Of a DNA stretch of 64,000 bases, positions 44,247-51,830 are shown one piece after another. A model generated the notes under the pieces. That model was not told the origin of the DNA, ran no database searches, and saw only the letters and a list, made by a program, of their open reading frames with translations. Position 1 is the first letter of the stretch. Each line of letters starts with the position of its first letter. The DNA comes from CAMLFJ01 sp040902305. Its GTDB lineage: Bacteria > Methylomirabilota > Methylomirabilia > Rokubacteriales > CSP1-6. The DNA is taken from positions 1 to 64,000 of the forward strand of contig JBBDXN010000125.1 of the NCBI GenBank assembly GCA_040902305.1, given 5' to 3'. The translations under genes were made by a program, and so were the position numbers.

Positions 44247-45026
44247 TCAACCCGCCTCGACCGGCCTCCGCAGCCACCGGAGCGACCCGGCGAAGACCAC
44301 GGCCGTGACCAGGAGCAGGGCCGCGTGCACCCCGCGCCCCTGCGGGGAGCCGATCGCGGCCAGCAGCAGCACCGACACCGTGTTGTTGGCCACGTGGCAG
44401 ATGACGGCGGGGATCACGCTGGCGGATCGCTCCGCCACCAGCCCGAGATAGAGCCCGATCCCGGCGGCCAGCACGCCGTGCACCCACTCGCCGTGAATCA
44501 GCCCGAAGGCGAGCGCGGTCACCAGGATGGCCGGCCCCGGACTCCACACCCGGCGGAGCCGCGTCTGCATGAAGCCGCGAAAGAACAGCTCCTCGCCGAC
44601 GGGCGCGACCCCGCCCACCACGAGCACCGCCAGCACGAGCGCGAGCGGGGACGCGCCGCCCAGGGTGCGCGCGATCCATTCGACGTTGGCGCCGAGGCCC
44701 AGGCCCAGCAGGAGCGCGAGCGACTCGAGCCCCTGGCTCAGCGCGAGCACGCCGACGATCATCGCGGCGAGGGCGCGGCCGGACACGTGGCTCGGGAGCA
44801 GCCGGACCCCCTCGCGCCGCGGGCGACCCGCGGCGAGCAGCGCGAGCGCGACGAGAGCCAGCGACGAGGCGGGCACGCCCACGAGGAGCGCGGCGAGTCC
44901 GTCCCGCTCCAGATCGAACGCGCCGGAGTGGCGGGTCGCGACCACGGCCACCGCCATGAGCTGCAGCCCGAATACCGACGCGACGGCCGCGAGGTAGACG
45001 AGGAGGGTGCCGGCGATCACCCGCAT
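44247..45026 (-). CDS. CPBP-family intramembrane metalloprotease
   Basis: This 259-residue protein has about seven membrane helices and the CPBP (Abi) motifs GEELFFRGFMQTRL (motif 1, about residue 143), FGLIHGEWVH (motif 2) and a third motif VICHVANNT. The family contains CAAX-prenyl protease-like enzymes and many proteins of unknown target. It is tail to tail with the PrpD gene and downstream of a palindrome. Confidence 0.88.
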   Translation of the reverse strand: MRVIAGTLLVYLAAVASVFGLQLMAVAVVATRHSGAFDLERDGLAALLVGVPASSLALVALALLAAGRPRREGVRLLPSHVSGRALAAMIVGVLALSQGLESLALLLGLGLGANVEWIARTLGGASPLALVLAVLVVGGVAPVGEELFFRGFMQTRLRRVWSPGPAILVTALAFGLIHGEWVHGVLAAGIGLYLGLVAERSASVIPAVICHVANNTVSVLLLAAIGSPQGRGVHAALLLVTAVVFAGSLRWLRRPVEAG

Positions 45027-45081
45027 GATTGACTGGCCTGCTCTACTCTACCGCCCGCCCGTCAGACCACCCCTCACCCTG

Positions 45082-45104
45082 CCCTCTCCCCTGAGGGGAG
45101 AGGG
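45082..45104. terminator. perfect palindrome after the cytochrome gene (REP-like)
   Basis: CCCTCTCCCC (45082-45091) and GGGGAGAGGG (45095-45104) form a perfect 10-bp stem with a TGA loop, seven bases past the cytochrome stop. The flanking CCCTCACCCT word is the form this kind of element takes in many GC-rich genomes, where it recurs between genes. It can act as a terminator for the cytochrome gene. Confidence 0.7.
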
Positions 45105-45110
45105 ATGACA

Positions 45111-46157
45111 TCAGTGGTGGCAGGTCACGCACTCCAGTGGCGCGTTCCGGCGGGCGCTCTCGCTGCCCGGCGCCGGGAAGACCGAGGGGATCGGCGCATC
45201 GGCGGCGGTCTGGATGCCCTGGACACCCTTGACGTTGGCGGTGCGGTGGCACTCCACGCACCAGCCCATGGTCAGCTTGGGCGGCTGGGCGGGGATCCCC
45301 ACGAGGTTCATGAGATCGTTGACGATGCTCTGTCCGGTCTCGGCGTGCACCCGCTCCATGGCCTCGATCCGGCCGTGGCAGGTCTGGCACTGCACCCCCG
45401 CCTGCACGTGCGGCTTGTGAGGGAACTGGGCGTGCTCGGGCACCTTGAAGACGCGGACCCACGGGATGGGCTCCTTGCGCTCCCAGTAGCCGTGCAGCTT
45501 CTGGACTTCCGGATTGCCCTGGGCGGCCACGATCTTGTGGCAGCCCATGCAGCGCTCCACCGAGGGCACTCCCGCCGCGCTGCTGCGCCGCGCGCCCGCG
45601 TGACAGTACTGGCAGCCGATCTGGTAGGAGCCCGCGTGGATCACGTGGCTGAAGAAGATCGGCTGCACCGGGCCCTGGCGCTTGGTGGCGACCGGCAGCA
45701 CCTTCTTGGGATCGAACGCGGGCTCGGCCAGGGTCCGGACGTAGGCGATCACCTCGTTGATCTGCCCGTCGGACAGGAACGGCTTGAAGTTCGGCATCAA
45801 CGGCGAGAGCCCGACCTCCTGACCCCCGTGCGCGATGATGCTGAAGAGGAAGTGATCCGGCAGGGCGTTGACGATGCGCCCTTCCGTCAGGTTCTGCGGC
45901 TTGATGGGCAGGTTCTCGCCGGCGAGCCCGTCGCCCTTGCCCTCGGCACCGTGACAGTTGGCGCAGTACACGCCGAAGGTCTGCTTGCCCCGCTCGATGA
46001 TCCGCGGGTCGATGCCGCCGGCCCCATGGCCCGGGGCCGCCCCCTTCTGGCCCGGCGGGGTGGCGGACTTGGCGGACATGGGGAACCCGATCAGGATGCC
46101 GATCAGGACGGCCCCGACGGCCGCGCTAGCGACGACGGCGAAGCGTGGGATGCGCAT
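45111..46157 (-). CDS. hexahaem cytochrome c: monohaem domain fused to a pentahaem ActA-like domain
   Basis: This 348-residue exported cytochrome has six CxxCH haem sites: CANCH in a class I cytochrome c domain (about 70-150, with SPLMPNF as the distal Met region), then CQYCH, CMGCH, CQTCH, CVECH and CVTCH in a C-terminal domain that resembles the pentahaem subunit of alternative complex III (ActA). An N-terminal hydrophobic stretch (FAVVASAAVGAVLIGILIGF) is either a signal or a membrane anchor. ATG 46157 gives MRIPRF; 11 extra codons upstream are possible. The next gene is a cation/proton antiporter, but no act genes are near, so it may be a lone electron carrier. Confidence 0.85.
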   Translation of the reverse strand: MRIPRFAVVASAAVGAVLIGILIGFPMSAKSATPPGQKGAAPGHGAGGIDPRIIERGKQTFGVYCANCHGAEGKGDGLAGENLPIKPQNLTEGRIVNALPDHFLFSIIAHGGQEVGLSPLMPNFKPFLSDGQINEVIAYVRTLAEPAFDPKKVLPVATKRQGPVQPIFFSHVIHAGSYQIGCQYCHAGARRSSAAGVPSVERCMGCHKIVAAQGNPEVQKLHGYWERKEPIPWVRVFKVPEHAQFPHKPHVQAGVQCQTCHGRIEAMERVHAETGQSIVNDLMNLVGIPAQPPKLTMGWCVECHRTANVKGVQGIQTAADAPIPSVFPAPGSESARRNAPLECVTCHH

Positions 46158-46241
46158 GAGGTTCGAGCTGTCTCCCTGGAAAAACCCCACCGAATATACT
46201 CAAACCAGCGCCGGAATCCTAGTGAGAAAATTCACGGACCC

Positions 46242-47393
46242 TCATCGGCGCCGGTAGAGCGACTTCAGCCACGGCGGCGCCACGAAGGTCGTGAGCATCA
46301 CCGCGACGACGAGGGCGGAGTACAGATCGCCCGCGATGACCCCCACCGCCAGCCCGGTCCCCGCAAAGATCAGCCCGACTTCGCCGCGGGGTATCATGCC
46401 GACTCCGACGGGCCACCGGCGCACGCCCGGCTGGTAGACCGCGAGTCCGGTGGCGAGCTTCGAGGCCACCCCGAGCCCGGTCAGCAGCAGGGCGAGGCCG
46501 AGCTGCGCGTTCTCGGCGAAGGGATTGAGCAGCGCGGGCTGCACCTTCATCCCCACCGTGACGAAGAAGACCGGGACGAACAGGTCGGCGACCGGCCTGA
46601 TGCGCTCCTCGATGTGCGCGCGTCGATCGGTCTTCGCCAGGATCAAGCCGGCGGCGAACGCGCCGATGATGGTCGCCAGGCCAATGAAGTCGGCCACCAC
46701 GGCCAGGACCATCGCGAACACCACGGAATAGACCACCAGCGTGCCCCGCGCGCGCAGCCGTCCGACCCACCCGATGAGAGTGGGGGCCAGCCGGAGGCCG
46801 AGCAGGAGCGCCACCACCAGGAACACCACGGCCTTGCCGGTGAGCACGGCCACGGAGCCGGGCGAAACGCTGCCGGTCTGCGCGGCCCCGGTCACGACCG
46901 CCAGAATGATCAGCCCGAGGATGTCGTCCACCACCGCCGCTCCGAGGACGACGTTCGCGGCGGGGTCCTGCAGGCGCCCCAGGTCGGCGAGCACCCGCGC
47001 GGTGATACCGACGCTGGTCGCGGTGAGGGTGGCGCCCACGAAGACGGCCACGAGGGGCGGATGACCGAACCAGTGCATGACCGCGTAGCCGGCCGCGAAC
47101 GGCAGGATCACCCCGACGACCGCGACGAGCGTGGCCTGGAGACCGGCCTTGAGCAGCTCGTCGAGGTCGGACTCGAGTCCGACCTCGAACAACAGGATCA
47201 GGACTCCGAGCTCGGCCAGGGCGTGCAGCAGCTCCGTCTCGCGCACGAGCCCGAGCACGCCCGGGCCGATGAGGACTCCGGCCAGCAGCTCGCCGAGAAC
47301 CGCCGTCTGGCCGATCCGCTCCATCCCTTCGCCGGCCGCCTTCGAGGCGAACCACACGAGGACGAGCGCGACAAGCAGATCACGAATCTCCAT
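46242..47393 (-). CDS. CPA2-type cation/proton antiporter (Kef-like)
   Basis: This 383-residue antiporter has about twelve helices. The ion-site double aspartate appears in AAVVDDILGLIILA near residue 148, and LLFEVGLESDLDEL near residue 70 and TSVGITARVLADLG are typical of CPA2/Kef proteins. There is no C-terminal TrkA-N domain. The probable role is pH or K/Na homeostasis. Two small genes and a 29-residue peptide lie upstream and could belong to the same unit. Confidence 0.9.
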   Translation of the reverse strand: MEIRDLLVALVLVWFASKAAGEGMERIGQTAVLGELLAGVLIGPGVLGLVRETELLHALAELGVLILLFEVGLESDLDELLKAGLQATLVAVVGVILPFAAGYAVMHWFGHPPLVAVFVGATLTATSVGITARVLADLGRLQDPAANVVLGAAVVDDILGLIILAVVTGAAQTGSVSPGSVAVLTGKAVVFLVVALLLGLRLAPTLIGWVGRLRARGTLVVYSVVFAMVLAVVADFIGLATIIGAFAAGLILAKTDRRAHIEERIRPVADLFVPVFFVTVGMKVQPALLNPFAENAQLGLALLLTGLGVASKLATGLAVYQPGVRRWPVGVGMIPRGEVGLIFAGTGLAVGVIAGDLYSALVVAVMLTTFVAPPWLKSLYRRR

Positions 47394-47417
47394 CGTCGCT
47401 CCGGTCCGGTCGTGCGC

Positions 47418-47762
47418 CTATCGGCTCGCCATCAACGCCGCGCATCGCGTCTTCAGCTCCGTGAGGGCCCCGGCATCCTTGACGAACTCGACGGCGGCGG
47501 CCAGGGGCGTGGCCGCGAGGCTGCCGAGCTCGGCGCCGCGCGTCAGCCAGGCGCGCACGGCCTGGCCCTCCGGGCTATCCAGGTTGCACGTGAAGATACG
47601 GTCGGAGCTGAACCCCATGAGCTTCGAGACCTCGATCGTGAGCAGGCCTCCCTTGAACCCGCCCTTCTCGTGGCTGACGAGGATCTTCTCCCCGCCGTCG
47701 AGCGTGATCCGACAGTACGAACCGGCCCCCGGATCGATGATGAACGGTCCGACCTTGGGCAT
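47418..47762 (-). CDS. unknown small soluble protein, 114 residues
   Basis: This protein is compact: MPKVGPFIIDPGAGSYCRIT, a beta-rich KILVSHEKGGFKGGLLTIEV and an alpha-helical C-terminus. The GGFKGGLLTIEV region suggests a small beta-barrel-like fold. The family is not recognised. A GAGG motif lies five bases before ATG 47762. It sits between the antiporter and a 29-residue membrane peptide, so it may be part of an antiporter unit. Confidence 0.75.
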   Translation of the reverse strand: MPKVGPFIIDPGAGSYCRITLDGGEKILVSHEKGGFKGGLLTIEVSKLMGFSSDRIFTCNLDSPEGQAVRAWLTRGAELGSLAATPLAAAVEFVKDAGALTELKTRCAALMASR

Positions 47763-47772
47763 GATCGCCTCC

Positions 47773-47862
47773 TCAAAAGAGCCACTTGACGATGGCGACG
47801 GCCGCCACCGCGATGACGAGCATGGTGCCGCTGACCGCGATCCCTTCGTATCCCTGTCTCAT
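47773..47862 (-). CDS. 29-residue membrane peptide
   Basis: ATG 47862 is preceded at six bases by a strong GGAGGA ribosome binding site. The peptide has a short soluble start (MRQGYEGIAVSGT) and a single hydrophobic helix (MLVIAVAAVAIVKWLF) ending at TGA. Both features and the position directly upstream of a 114-residue gene support a real small membrane protein, perhaps a regulator or small subunit of the antiporter. Confidence 0.65.
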   Translation of the reverse strand: MRQGYEGIAVSGTMLVIAVAAVAIVKWLF

Positions 47863-47947
47863 GTTTGATCCTCCGCGTCAGACGAGCGTGATGGAGGCAG
47901 GCCAGCCCCGTCATGGGGCGACCCCGCATCACCGCGAGCGGGAGGAT

Positions 47948-48265
47948 CTAGTGGGGGTCTTCGGAGGGAGGCGTGGGATCGTAGGGCGCACGCAACCGCC
48001 AGGCCAGCACGGGGGGCCCACGGCGCTCGACCGAGATGGTCGGCGGCAGCCGGTCCTTGACTACCAGAGGCAGCCGGGACAGGACGAAGGCGTCACGGGG
48101 CGGGGCGGGCAGCACGACCGTCTCGCCCGCCGCGCGCGCCCGGGTCCGCGTGCTCTCGACCGACTCGTCGAGGTCGAACTCGAAGGCTCCCGGCATCGCG
48201 GGGAGCGACAGATCGAGCGTGACGTAGATGAGGATCGCGAGGAACAGCGCCGGCCGACGCTTCAT
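47948..48265 (-). CDS. small exported or membrane-anchored protein
   Basis: This 105-residue protein has an N-terminal hydrophobic helix (ALFLAILIYVTLDLSLPAM), then an acidic-basic linker (FEFDLDESVESTRTRARAAG) and a proline-rich tail. The helix is probably an anchor or signal. The family is not recognised. It follows the livF fragment on the same strand. Confidence 0.6.
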   Translation of the reverse strand: MKRRPALFLAILIYVTLDLSLPAMPGAFEFDLDESVESTRTRARAAGETVVLPAPPRDAFVLSRLPLVVKDRLPPTISVERRGPPVLAWRLRAPYDPTPPSEDPH

Positions 48266-48293
48266 GGTGGCATTCTATCCGAATGCGGTCCGC

Positions 48294-48470
48294 TCAGCCG
48301 CCCAGGTAGAGGCGCTTGACCTCGGGGTCGTCCAGCAGCGTGCGGCCCGGCCCCTCGAAGCGGTTCCGGCCCAGCTCGAGCACGTAGCCCCGGTCGGCCA
48401 CCGCCAGGGCCTTGGCCGCGTTCTGCTCCACCACCATCATGGTGTAGCCCGCCTGCTTCATCTCGGTGAG
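48294..48470 (-). pseudogene. C-terminal fragment of a LivF-type ATPase
   Basis: The frame reads LTEMKQAGYTMMVVEQNAAK, LAVADRGYVLELGRNRFEG, TLLDDPEVKRLYLGG then TGA, the end of a LivF ATPase (switch region VEQN, D-loop side lost). The Walker A, signature and Walker B parts are missing. It begins directly at the stop of a methyltransferase gene, so the methyltransferase region has replaced the 5' part. Confidence 0.85.
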
Positions 48471-49142
48471 TCATGGCCGGCGCCGGCCGATATAGAGGAC
48501 GTGAGGATAGGGCAGGACGTCCACCATGAGGTGCCGGTGCACGTCGAAGCCCACGTCTTCCAGCAGCGCCTGGAGCTCCTCGGCGGACCAGTAGTGGACG
48601 GGCGTGGCGGGATCCATCACCCGGTCGAGCGCGTGGGTGAACCAGCGCTTGTAGGCCGGCTGGCGGTCCACGTCCTTGACGAGCAGCCGGCCGCCCTCCG
48701 GGAGCGTCGTGGCCACCTGCTCGAGCAGCGGCCGCACCGCCTCCGGCGGAATGTGGTGGACGATGTCGAGCATGTATGCGGCGTCGAAGCGCTCCCCGCC
48801 CCGCCCGCCGCCCCGCCCGCCACCCCGATAGTTCATGACGTCGCCCACCTCGTAGCGCACGTTCGTGAGGCCCAGCCGCTGCGCGGCCGCGCGGGCCATC
48901 CCGATGCGGCGCGCGTTGCGATCGAAGCCCTCGACGGTGAGCCCCGGGTGCGCGCTCGCGTAGTAGAGCGAGAAGAGGCCGAAGCCGCAGCCCAGGTCGA
49001 GGACGCGGCCCCGAGCGGGCAGGTACTGGCCGATCTCGTCCAGGAAGCGCTGGCGCAGGATCCAGAAACGCCCCCAGCAGTAGGCGCGCACGATCGGATC
49101 GTCGTAGGCGCGGATGACGCTACGGATCGCTTCGCTTCGCAT
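48471..49142 (-). CDS. SAM-dependent methyltransferase
   Basis: This 223-residue class I methyltransferase has motif I VLDLGCGFGLFSLYYA (about 47-62), then VEGFDRNARRIGMA, DAAYMLDIVHHIPPEA and LPEGGRLLVKDVD. A glycine/arginine-rich insert GGGRGGGRGG lies near residue 108. It overlaps the upstream membrane-protein gene by 23 bases. The pair looks like a small cassette (methyltransferase plus glycosyltransferase-like) sitting between broken liv genes. The substrate is unknown. Confidence 0.87.
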   Translation of the reverse strand: MRSEAIRSVIRAYDDPIVRAYCWGRFWILRQRFLDEIGQYLPARGRVLDLGCGFGLFSLYYASAHPGLTVEGFDRNARRIGMARAAAQRLGLTNVRYEVGDVMNYRGGGRGGGRGGERFDAAYMLDIVHHIPPEAVRPLLEQVATTLPEGGRLLVKDVDRQPAYKRWFTHALDRVMDPATPVHYWSAEELQALLEDVGFDVHRHLMVDVLPYPHVLYIGRRRP

Positions 49143-50595
49143 GGATCCGGTAGCCCACCCCGTCGACCGCCACGGGGTACGACTCCTCGAGCCACCGCCG
49201 GAGGTCGGCGAATCCGTCGAGCCGGCCGTAGCCGGAAGCGGGCCAGCTATCCTCGAGGATCACCACCGCGGCGGGTCGGCCGGCCTCGAGGGCGGCCAGG
49301 AACTCGGCGCGGAGCGCCTGGATCCGTGGGTCGCCGACGTCGTGGAAGAAGTGGAAGTCGTAGATGAAGCGCGTGGGCTGGCGCAGCCCCAAGCGCAGGA
49401 GGGCGTGGATGCCGCCCGAGGTGGTGTCCATCACCTGCACGGTGGCGCCCGGGGGAACGAGCGGCCCCAGATCGCGTGTCAGGCCCCCCACGCGGCGCGC
49501 CTTCTCGGCGATCCAGGGCGCATCGAGAGCCTCGACCCCCTTCGCGCCGAGCACGATCACGAGGAGCGCCCAGAGGGCGAGCGCGAGGGGCCGCCGGGCG
49601 CCGAACAGGTCGAGCACGCGAGGCCAGCCGATCTCGCGCCAGGAGCCGACGCCGGCCGGGGCCAGCGCGCAGCAGAACACGACGAGCGGATAGAGCTGGT
49701 ACTCCCATCCCTTTCCCTGGAGGACGAAGTGGGCGAGGCCGTACAGCACCCCCACCAGCGCGAGCCCCTTGTACGCGGGCTGCCGCGGCGGGGAGGCCAC
49801 GAGCGCGAGCAGCGTGAGCGCGAAGAACAGCAGGGCCAGCGGCCGACCGAAGGCATGCCCGGCGATCGCTTGCCACACCGACACCCGACCCACGTCGCCA
49901 TAGAGCGGGACGACGTACGCGGTGAAGACCCCCAGGAAGGATGCCAGGCCACCTCGCCAGGCCAGCCAGCCGAACACCATCGACGGCGCCACCAGGCCGG
50001 CCGCGACCACGAGGCCGGCGGCGCGCCAGGCCGACAGGGCGAGGGACCGATCCCGGGCTGCGATCGCGGCGCAGAGCACCCAGTACAGCGCGGCGTGCGG
50101 CTTCAGCGTCATGGCCGCGCCGAGCGCCAGCCCGCCCCAGAGCAGCGCCCCGGACGCCCCCTGCTCGGTGCCCCGCGCGATACCCCAGGCCCCGAGCAGG
50201 AGGAAGAGGCAGAGCAGAAAGTCGCGCTGGCCGGCGTGCCAGGCGCCCCCACTCAGATGGTAGAGCCCGAACAGCAGCGCCCCGGCCGCGGCGGGCCCGC
50301 CGCCGCCGACGTGGCGGCCATACGCGGCGAGAACGCCGCCGGTGGCGACGAGCCAGCCCAGATCGAAGAGCCGCCAGGCGAGGTCGCCGGCGCCACCCAC
50401 CCGGAGCACGGCCAGGTGCAGGAGATAGACGCCGGGCAGGTTCATGTCGAAGGCATCGCGGTACGGGACCCCACCCTGATCGCTGAGCCAGGCGATATAG
50501 TGCATCAGCGGCGCGTCGTGGATGAGGGGCCAGGCGCGCGAGCCCCAGATCAGGTACGCGAGCAACAGCGCGCTAGCGGCCGAAATAAGCTTCAA
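49120..50595 (-). CDS. multi-pass membrane protein, glycosyltransferase (GT39/GT87)-like
   Basis: This 491-residue protein has about eleven membrane helices. An early loop with acidic residues (YRDAFDMNLPGVYLLHLAV, about 46-64) resembles the catalytic DxD-type loop of lipid-linked sugar transferases. A soluble C-terminal part ends in VDGVGYRIHAKRSDP. TTG at 50595 overlaps the end of the livG remnant by 23 bases, and its stop overlaps the methyltransferase start by 23 bases. It may modify surface polysaccharide or lipid. The assignment to GT39 or GT87 is by shape, not by a firm motif. Confidence 0.72.
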   Translation of the reverse strand: MKLISAASALLLAYLIWGSRAWPLIHDAPLMHYIAWLSDQGGVPYRDAFDMNLPGVYLLHLAVLRVGGAGDLAWRLFDLGWLVATGGVLAAYGRHVGGGGPAAAGALLFGLYHLSGGAWHAGQRDFLLCLFLLLGAWGIARGTEQGASGALLWGGLALGAAMTLKPHAALYWVLCAAIAARDRSLALSAWRAAGLVVAAGLVAPSMVFGWLAWRGGLASFLGVFTAYVVPLYGDVGRVSVWQAIAGHAFGRPLALLFFALTLLALVASPPRQPAYKGLALVGVLYGLAHFVLQGKGWEYQLYPLVVFCCALAPAGVGSWREIGWPRVLDLFGARRPLALALWALLVIVLGAKGVEALDAPWIAEKARRVGGLTRDLGPLVPPGATVQVMDTTSGGIHALLRLGLRQPTRFIYDFHFFHDVGDPRIQALRAEFLAALEAGRPAAVVILEDSWPASGYGRLDGFADLRRWLEESYPVAVDGVGYRIHAKRSDP

Positions 50596-51026
50596 TGACC
50601 CGCTCGTCGGCCTGGATGACGCCGGGCGCGCCCTCGGCCAGCTTCTCGCCGTGATCGAGCACGAACACGGTCTCGCAGAGGCCCATCACCACCTTCATGT
50701 CGTGCTCGACCAGCAGCACCGGGATCGGTCATGAGCACGCGGACGAACTCGACGAGCTTCTGCTGGCCGTAGGAGAGATTGCCCGCGTACTCGCCGGCGA
50801 GCCCCTCGAGCTTGACGAACTCCAGCAGCTCCCGGGCCCGGCGCTGCGCCTCCGCGTACCCGGTGGTCGTGACCACCAGCAGGTTCTCGAGCGCGGTCAG
50901 CTCCGGGAAGACCCGGATCACCTGGAAGGTGCGGCCGAGGCCCAGGTGGAAGATCTGGTGCGGCTTCAGGCGCTCGACCCGCCGGCCCTTCTTGACCACG
51001 CCGCGGGCCTCGAGGATGGGCGCCAC
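50573..51026 (-). pseudogene. LivG-type ATPase with two internal deletions
   Basis: From GTG 51026 the frame is ILEARGVVKKG then directly RRVERLKPHQIFHLGLGRTF: the segment that should carry Walker A (GPNGAGKTT) is missing. It goes on through SYGQQKLVEFVRVLMTDP, where the frame breaks near 50735. The next frame resumes at IPVLLVEHDMKVVMGL and ends VIEAYFGR then TAG. The Walker B (LLLDEP) is missing too. It cannot be a working ATPase as written. Short similar sequences (a CTGCTG-rich word) lie at the break. Confidence 0.85.
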
Positions 51027-51215
51027 CGCGCGATGGCCACCGAGGTCAGACGTTTCCTCGACGGCTTCGTCACGTGAATCCTCCTCGGAACGGAATCGAG
51101 CGGATAGAGCACGGCCGGAATGGGTCTTTGTTCTAGCAAACATGCCTCGGGGTGTCAAGGTTCCGGGGCTCGAGCCGCTTGACGGCGGGCGAACCAGCGT
51201 CAATCATGCCCTGTC

Positions 51216-51830
51216 ATGGCCAAGGAGATCCGCGCGGTGCACCATCCGGACAAGCGTCACGTGGAGATGCCCTATGCCCCGGCGCTCCTGGTGCGGCGCG
51301 GTAGCCTGCTGTTCCTCTCCGGCCTCACCGCGGCCCCGGTCTACCACAGCCACCCCCATCGCGAGGAGGAGTTCGACCTGCCGCCCGGGATGCGCGAGCA
51401 GGCGACACTCCTGATGGAGAACCTCAAGACCACGCTGGCCGCGGCGGGCTGCACGCTGGCCGACGTGGTGATGGCCACGCGCTATCTCACCGACGTCGCC
51501 GAGCAGGACGATCTCAACGCGGTGTGGGCGTCCTACCTGGGCGCGCACCGCCCGACCACCACCACCGTCGAGGTCTCCCGCCTGGCCACCCACGCGAAGT
51601 GCAAGATCGAGATCACCGCCCTCGCGGTAACCGGCGACGCAGCCACGCCGGTTGTCCGCAGCAGTAGCACGGTGAGGCGCAGCCGAAGGCGAGCCGAACG
51701 AATACCAAAAGAGCCTACAAGAAGCAGTACCACGGTGAGGCGCAGCCGAAGGCGAGCCGAACGAATACAGAAAGAGCCTACAAGAAGTAAACGTAAGCCA
51801 GCACGTCGGAAGTCCACCCGCCGGAAATGA
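51216..51830 (+). CDS. RidA-family protein with repeated basic C-terminal tail
   Basis: The protein has 204 residues, of which about 150 are a RidA/YjgF enamine-imine deaminase domain (LLFLSGLTAAPVYHSHP, DVVMATRYLTDVAEQDDLNAV, ALVGAHRP-like YLGAHRPTTTTVEVSRLA). The usual catalytic Arg site cannot be placed exactly by eye. Then comes a tail of about 55 residues with two 21-residue repeats (STVRRSRRRAERI...KEPTRS) and a Lys/Arg-rich end. The repeat makes it unlike ordinary RidA (about 130 residues). The stop overlaps the next ATG as ATGA. Confidence 0.85.
   Translation: MAKEIRAVHHPDKRHVEMPYAPALLVRRGSLLFLSGLTAAPVYHSHPHREEEFDLPPGMREQATLLMENLKTTLAAAGCTLADVVMATRYLTDVAEQDDLNAVWASYLGAHRPTTTTVEVSRLATHAKCKIEITALAVTGDAATPVVRSSSTVRRSRRRAERIPKEPTRSSTTVRRSRRRAERIQKEPTRSKRKPARRKSTRRK
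51663..51789 (+). repeat. two 63-bp tandem repeats in the RidA gene
   Basis: The sequence starting CACGGTGAGG at 51668 recurs 63 bases later at 51731. The copies differ at only a few bases, so the frame is preserved (21 codons). Codons are arginine-rich. The word GCAGCCGAAGGCGAGCC in each copy looks like an imported intergenic repeat rather than a protein domain. Confidence 0.85.

Noticed and set aside
45105..47789. An 894-codon plus-strand frame across the cytochrome and antiporter genes
   Set aside because: The minus strand carries six haem motifs and antiporter motifs here; the plus frame is its mirror (His, Asp, Gly, Arg-rich) with no domain.
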